From: Pseudomonas salomonii
GTDB taxonomy: Bacteria; Pseudomonadota; Gammaproteobacteria; Pseudomonadales; Pseudomonadaceae
DNA: 64,000 bases
Assembly: GCF_900107155.1 (NCBI RefSeq)
Contig: NZ_FNOX01000001.1
Span: forward strand, 458,608 to 522,607
Direction: 5' to 3'
Below, piece by piece: positions 60,856-64,000 of the stretch (the stretch's first letter is position 1; the number at the start of each line of letters is the position of its first letter). Below the pieces are notes generated by a model. That model saw only the letters and a list, made by a program, of their open reading frames with translations, had not been told where the DNA came from and did no database searches. Position numbers and translations under genes: made by a program.

Positions 60856-63702
60856 TTACAGACTGGAAATCCGCGCATGTTGCTCGGCCAGTTTGCCCAA
60901 AGCCTGTTCCGCTTCAGCCAACTTGGCACGCTCCTTATCGATCACCTCAGCCGGCGCCTTGTCGACAAACGCCGCGTTGGACAGCTTGCCGCCCACTCGC
61001 TGCACTTCACCTTGCAGGCGCGCGATTTCCTTATCAAGACGCGCCAGCTCAGCGCCCTTGTCGATCAAACCGGCCATCGGCACCAGCACTTCCATCTCGC
61101 CAACCAATGCAGTGGCAGACAGCGGTGCATCTTCATCGGCAGCCAACACGGTGATCGACTCCAGCTTCGCCAGCTTCTTGAGCAGCGCATCGTTCTCGGT
61201 GAGGCGACGCTGATCTTCGGCACTGGCATTCTTCACAAACACTGCCAACGGCTTGCCCGGCCCGATGTTCATCTCGGCACGGATGTTACGCGTGCCCATC
61301 ATCAGGGTCTTGAGCCATTCGATATCACTTTCGGCCGCCTCATCGATGCGCGCTTCATTGGCCACCGGCCAAGGTTGCAGCATGATGGTCTTGCCTTCGA
61401 TACCGGCCAGCGGCGCGATGCGCTGCCAGATCTCTTCGGTGATGAACGGCATGAACGGGTGCGCCAGGCGCAGCGCCACTTCGAGTACGCGCACGAGGGT
61501 GCGGCGGGTGCCGCGCTGGCGTTCGATCGGCGAGTTTTCGTCCCACAGCACGGGCTTGGACAGTTCCAGGTACCAGTCGCAATACTGGTTCCAGATGAAC
61601 TCGTACAAGGCCTGTGCGGCCAGGTCGAAACGGAACTGGTCGAGTTGGCGGGTCACTTCGGCTTCGGTGCGCTGCAACTGCGAGATGATCCAGCGATCGG
61701 CCAGGCTCAGTTCGACGGCTTCGCCGTTCTGACCGCAGTCTTCGCCTTTATCCAGCACGTAGCGCGCGGCGTTCCAGATCTTGTTGCAGAAGTTGCGATA
61801 GCCTTCGACGCGGCCCATGTCGAACTTGATGTCGCGACCGGTGGAGGCCAACGAGCAGAAGGTGAAACGCAGGGCGTCGGTGCCGTAGCTGGCGATGCCG
61901 TCGGCGAACTCGTCGCGGGTCTGCTTCTCGATCTTCTTCGCCAGTTTCGGCTGCATCAGGCCCGAGGTGCGTTTTTGCACCAGGGTTTCCAGGTCGATGC
62001 CGTCGATGATGTCCAGCGGGTCCAGGACGTTGCCCTTGGACTTGGACATCTTCTGGCCCTGGCCATCACGCACCAGGCCGTGCACGTACACGGTCTTGAA
62101 CGGTACTTGCGGCGTGCCGTCTTCGTTCTTCACCAAGTGCATGGTGAGCATGATCATCCGGGCAACCCAGAAGAAAATGATATCGAAACCGGTAACCAGC
62201 ACGTCGGTGGAGTGGAATTTCTTCAGGAACTCGGTCTGCTGTGGCCAGCCCAGGGTCGAGAAGGTCCACAAGCCCGAGCTGAACCAGGTGTCGAGTACGT
62301 CGTTGTCCTGTTGCAGGGCGATGTCCGCGCCGAGGTTGTGCTTGGCACGCACTTCGGCTTCATCGCGACCGACATAGACCTTGCCCGACTCGTCGTACCA
62401 GGCCGGAATGCGGTGGCCCCACCACAGTTGACGGCTGATGCACCAATCCTGGATGTCACGCATCCACGAGAAGTACATGTTTTCGTACTGTTTAGGCACG
62501 AACTGGATGCGGCCGTCTTCCACGGCAGCAATCGCAGGCTCGGCCAATGGTTTGGTGGACACGTACCACTGGTCGGTCAGCCACGGCTCGATCACCGTGC
62601 CGGAACGGTCGCCCTTCGGCACTTTGAGGCCGTGGTCGTCAACACTCACCAGCAAACCGGCGGCGTCAAACGCAGCAACGATCTGCTTGCGCGCTTCAAA
62701 ACGGTCGAGGCCGGCGTATTCGGCCGGGATCTTGCCGTCGATGCTGTCGTTAAGCGTGCCGTCCAGGTTGAACACCTGGCAGGCCGGCAACACGGCGGCG
62801 TTTTTGTCGAAGATGTTCAGCAGCGGCAGATTGTGGCGCTTGCCGACTTCGTAGTCGTTGAAATCGTGGGCCGGGGTGATTTTCACGCAGCCGGTGCCGA
62901 ACTCGGGGTCGCAGTACTCGTCCGCAATGATCGGGATACGACGGCCAACCAGCGGCAGCTCAACGAATTTGCCGATCAGCGCCTGGTAGCGCTCGTCGTT
63001 CGGGTTAACTGCAACGGCGGCGTCACCGAGCATGGTTTCCGGACGGGTCGTGGCGACGATCAGGTAGTCGTTGCCCTCGGCGGTTTTGGCGCCGTCGGCC
63101 AACGGGTACTTGAGGTTCCACAGGAAGCCTTTCTCGTCGTGGTTTTCCACTTCGAGGTCGGAAATTGCCGTGTGCAACTTGGTGTCCCAGTTGACCAGGC
63201 GCTTGCCGCGGTAGATCAGGCCGTCTTCATGCAGGCGCACGAAGGCCTCTTTCACCGACTCCGACAGGCCGTCGTCCATGGTGAAGCGCTCGCGGCTCCA
63301 GTCCACAGACGAACCCAGGCGACGGATCTGACGGCTGATATTGCCGCCGGATTGATCTTTCCATTCCCAGATCTTTTCCAGGAATTTCTCGCGGCCCAAG
63401 TCGTGACGGTTCTGGCCGGTGGCTTCCAGCTGGCGTTCCACCAGCATTTGCGTGGCGATACCGGCGTGGTCGGTACCCGGTTGCCACAGGGTGTTGCGGC
63501 CCTGCATGCGGCGGAAACGGATCAACGCATCCATGATCGCATTGTTGAAGCCATGGCCCATGTGCAGGCTGCCAGTGACGTTCGGTGGCGGAATCATGAT
63601 GGTGTAGGACTCGCCCGCGCCTTGCGGGGCGAAATAGTTCTCGGACTCCCAGGTGTTGTACCAGGAAGTTTCAATGGCGTGCGGCTGGTAGGTCTTATCC
63701 AT
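60856..63702 (-). CDS. valS: Valyl-tRNA synthetase ValS
   Basis: A 948-residue class I aminoacyl-tRNA synthetase, full length. The HIGH-type motif is [17 protein letters not shown] near residue 45 and the KMSKS motif is [12 protein letters not shown] near residue 550. The editing domain (~190-340, with [14 protein letters not shown]), the anticodon-binding domain and a C-terminal coiled coil ([22 protein letters not shown]) are present. Start ATG 63702. The upstream genes lie outside the window. Confidence 0.97.
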   Translation of the reverse strand: MDKTYQPHAIETSWYNTWESENYFAPQGAGESYTIMIPPPNVTGSLHMGHGFNNAIMDALIRFRRMQGRNTLWQPGTDHAGIATQMLVERQLEATGQNRHDLGREKFLEKIWEWKDQSGGNISRQIRRLGSSVDWSRERFTMDDGLSESVKEAFVRLHEDGLIYRGKRLVNWDTKLHTAISDLEVENHDEKGFLWNLKYPLADGAKTAEGNDYLIVATTRPETMLGDAAVAVNPNDERYQALIGKFVELPLVGRRIPIIADEYCDPEFGTGCVKITPAHDFNDYEVGKRHNLPLLNIFDKNAAVLPACQVFNLDGTLNDSIDGKIPAEYAGLDRFEARKQIVAAFDAAGLLVSVDDHGLKVPKGDRSGTVIEPWLTDQWYVSTKPLAEPAIAAVEDGRIQFVPKQYENMYFSWMRDIQDWCISRQLWWGHRIPAWYDESGKVYVGRDEAEVRAKHNLGADIALQQDNDVLDTWFSSGLWTFSTLGWPQQTEFLKKFHSTDVLVTGFDIIFFWVARMIMLTMHLVKNEDGTPQVPFKTVYVHGLVRDGQGQKMSKSKGNVLDPLDIIDGIDLETLVQKRTSGLMQPKLAKKIEKQTRDEFADGIASYGTDALRFTFCSLASTGRDIKFDMGRVEGYRNFCNKIWNAARYVLDKGEDCGQNGEAVELSLADRWIISQLQRTEAEVTRQLDQFRFDLAAQALYEFIWNQYCDWYLELSKPVLWDENSPIERQRGTRRTLVRVLEVALRLAHPFMPFITEEIWQRIAPLAGIEGKTIMLQPWPVANEARIDEAAESDIEWLKTLMMGTRNIRAEMNIGPGKPLAVFVKNASAEDQRRLTENDALLKKLAKLESITVLAADEDAPLSATALVGEMEVLVPMAGLIDKGAELARLDKEIARLQGEVQRVGGKLSNAAFVDKAPAEVIDKERAKLAEAEQALGKLAEQHARISSL

Positions 63703-64000
63703 GCGCGGCGGGACCCTATTGGCATTTATTCAGGAAAAGCCGGGAAGTATAGCGGGGATGAGCCAGCGCGCGTAGGGCGAGGTGATGGGCGATGTAAAAA
63801 ACTGCATCACCCGGTTGAACTCGATGTGGATTACACAGGCTGGCACTCTCTTTTTGAGCGAGGGTAATTGTTACGTAAGCCCATTCTGGCAATACGCTGC
63901 TGTTCAGACCGATTTAGCCCCGTGAAATGGGCGCTTGGTCGCTGGTACCGCACGCTGAGTCATTGTGCTTCGCGCGTCACCAGCTACCGTGCGACCAGAC
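63703..64000. other. Upstream region of valS; no gene recognised
   Basis: I see no convincing coding region on either strand in these 298 bases. The last 65 bases can fold partly: TGGTC (63936-63940) with GACCA (63993-63997) and GCTGGT (63941-63946) with ACCAGC (63979-63984). The stretch may hold the valS promoter or the edge of a structured element cut by the window end. Confidence 0.45.

Noticed and set aside
60793..63867. Very long open frame (about 1024 codons) on the plus strand opposite valS
   Set aside because: valS is complete with all synthetase motifs; the opposite frame is a by-product of high G+C codon use, with no family resemblance and His/Gln/Val-rich low-quality protein.

Overview
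The window is a piece of a Pseudomonas chromosome, most likely from the P. fluorescens group. The support is high G+C coding sequence, a typical Pseudomonas gene set (aapJQMP, hmgA-fahA-maiA, estB with the catalytic triad positions of P. fluorescens EstB, ndpA-hupN-rlmF-valS), and several REP/REPIN elements that open with TGTGGGAGC, as in fluorescent pseudomonads. No rRNA, tRNA, insertion sequence, prophage or CRISPR array was seen.

Layout. 0-4.2 kb: end of an autotransporter, molybdopterin genes moaCDE, the RNA helicase rhlB and carboxylesterase estB. 4.3-8.7 kb: a general L-amino-acid ABC transporter (aapJQMP) behind a textbook sigma-54 promoter. 8.7-9.6 kb: an MqsR/MqsA toxin-antitoxin pair with a palindromic operator. 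9.7-11.6 kb: a GntR regulator overlapping a CynX-type MFS exporter. 11.6-20.0 kb (minus strand): a nine-gene chaperone-usher operon whose subunits are seven DUF1120 proteins, followed by divergent signalling genes (receiver-Hpt protein, NarL/LuxR response regulator) with no histidine kinase in the window. 22-28 kb: small enzymes, a siderophore receptor with a signalling domain, and a lipoprotein PBP4.

27.9-33.6 kb: homogentisate (tyrosine/phenylalanine) catabolism, hmgR divergent from hmgA-fahA-maiA plus an aromatic-acid MFS transporter. 33.6-37 kb: a SirB1-type protein, a leucine-dehydrogenase-like protein that lacks its catalytic lysine, an SOS-regulated yebG, psiE and a small DUF protein. 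37-41.1 kb: serine use (sdaA, sdaC, LysR regulator). 41.3-44.3 kb: a ribosome hibernation factor and a drug-exporter MFS with divergent LysR.

44.4-54.7 kb: a large iron-uptake island. One arm (minus) is a FecI-FecR-FecA-type system. The other arm (plus) is DUF3649-PepSY reductase-DUF3325, then a second ECF sigma/FecR pair and a TonB receptor without a signalling domain. A strong Fur box lies between the arms. 54.9-57.5 kb: two tandem, A+T-richer genes for secreted halovibrin/DUF2599-like proteins, probably acquired. 57.5-64 kb: conserved housekeeping genes (membrane-anchored glutaredoxin, ndpA, hupN, rlmF, valS).

The parts I consider most worth following are the multi-DUF1120 fimbrial operon with its kinase-less regulators, the tandem halovibrin-like proteins, the mismatch between sigma/anti-sigma pairs and receptor signalling domains, and the Lys-to-Thr change in the amino-acid dehydrogenase.
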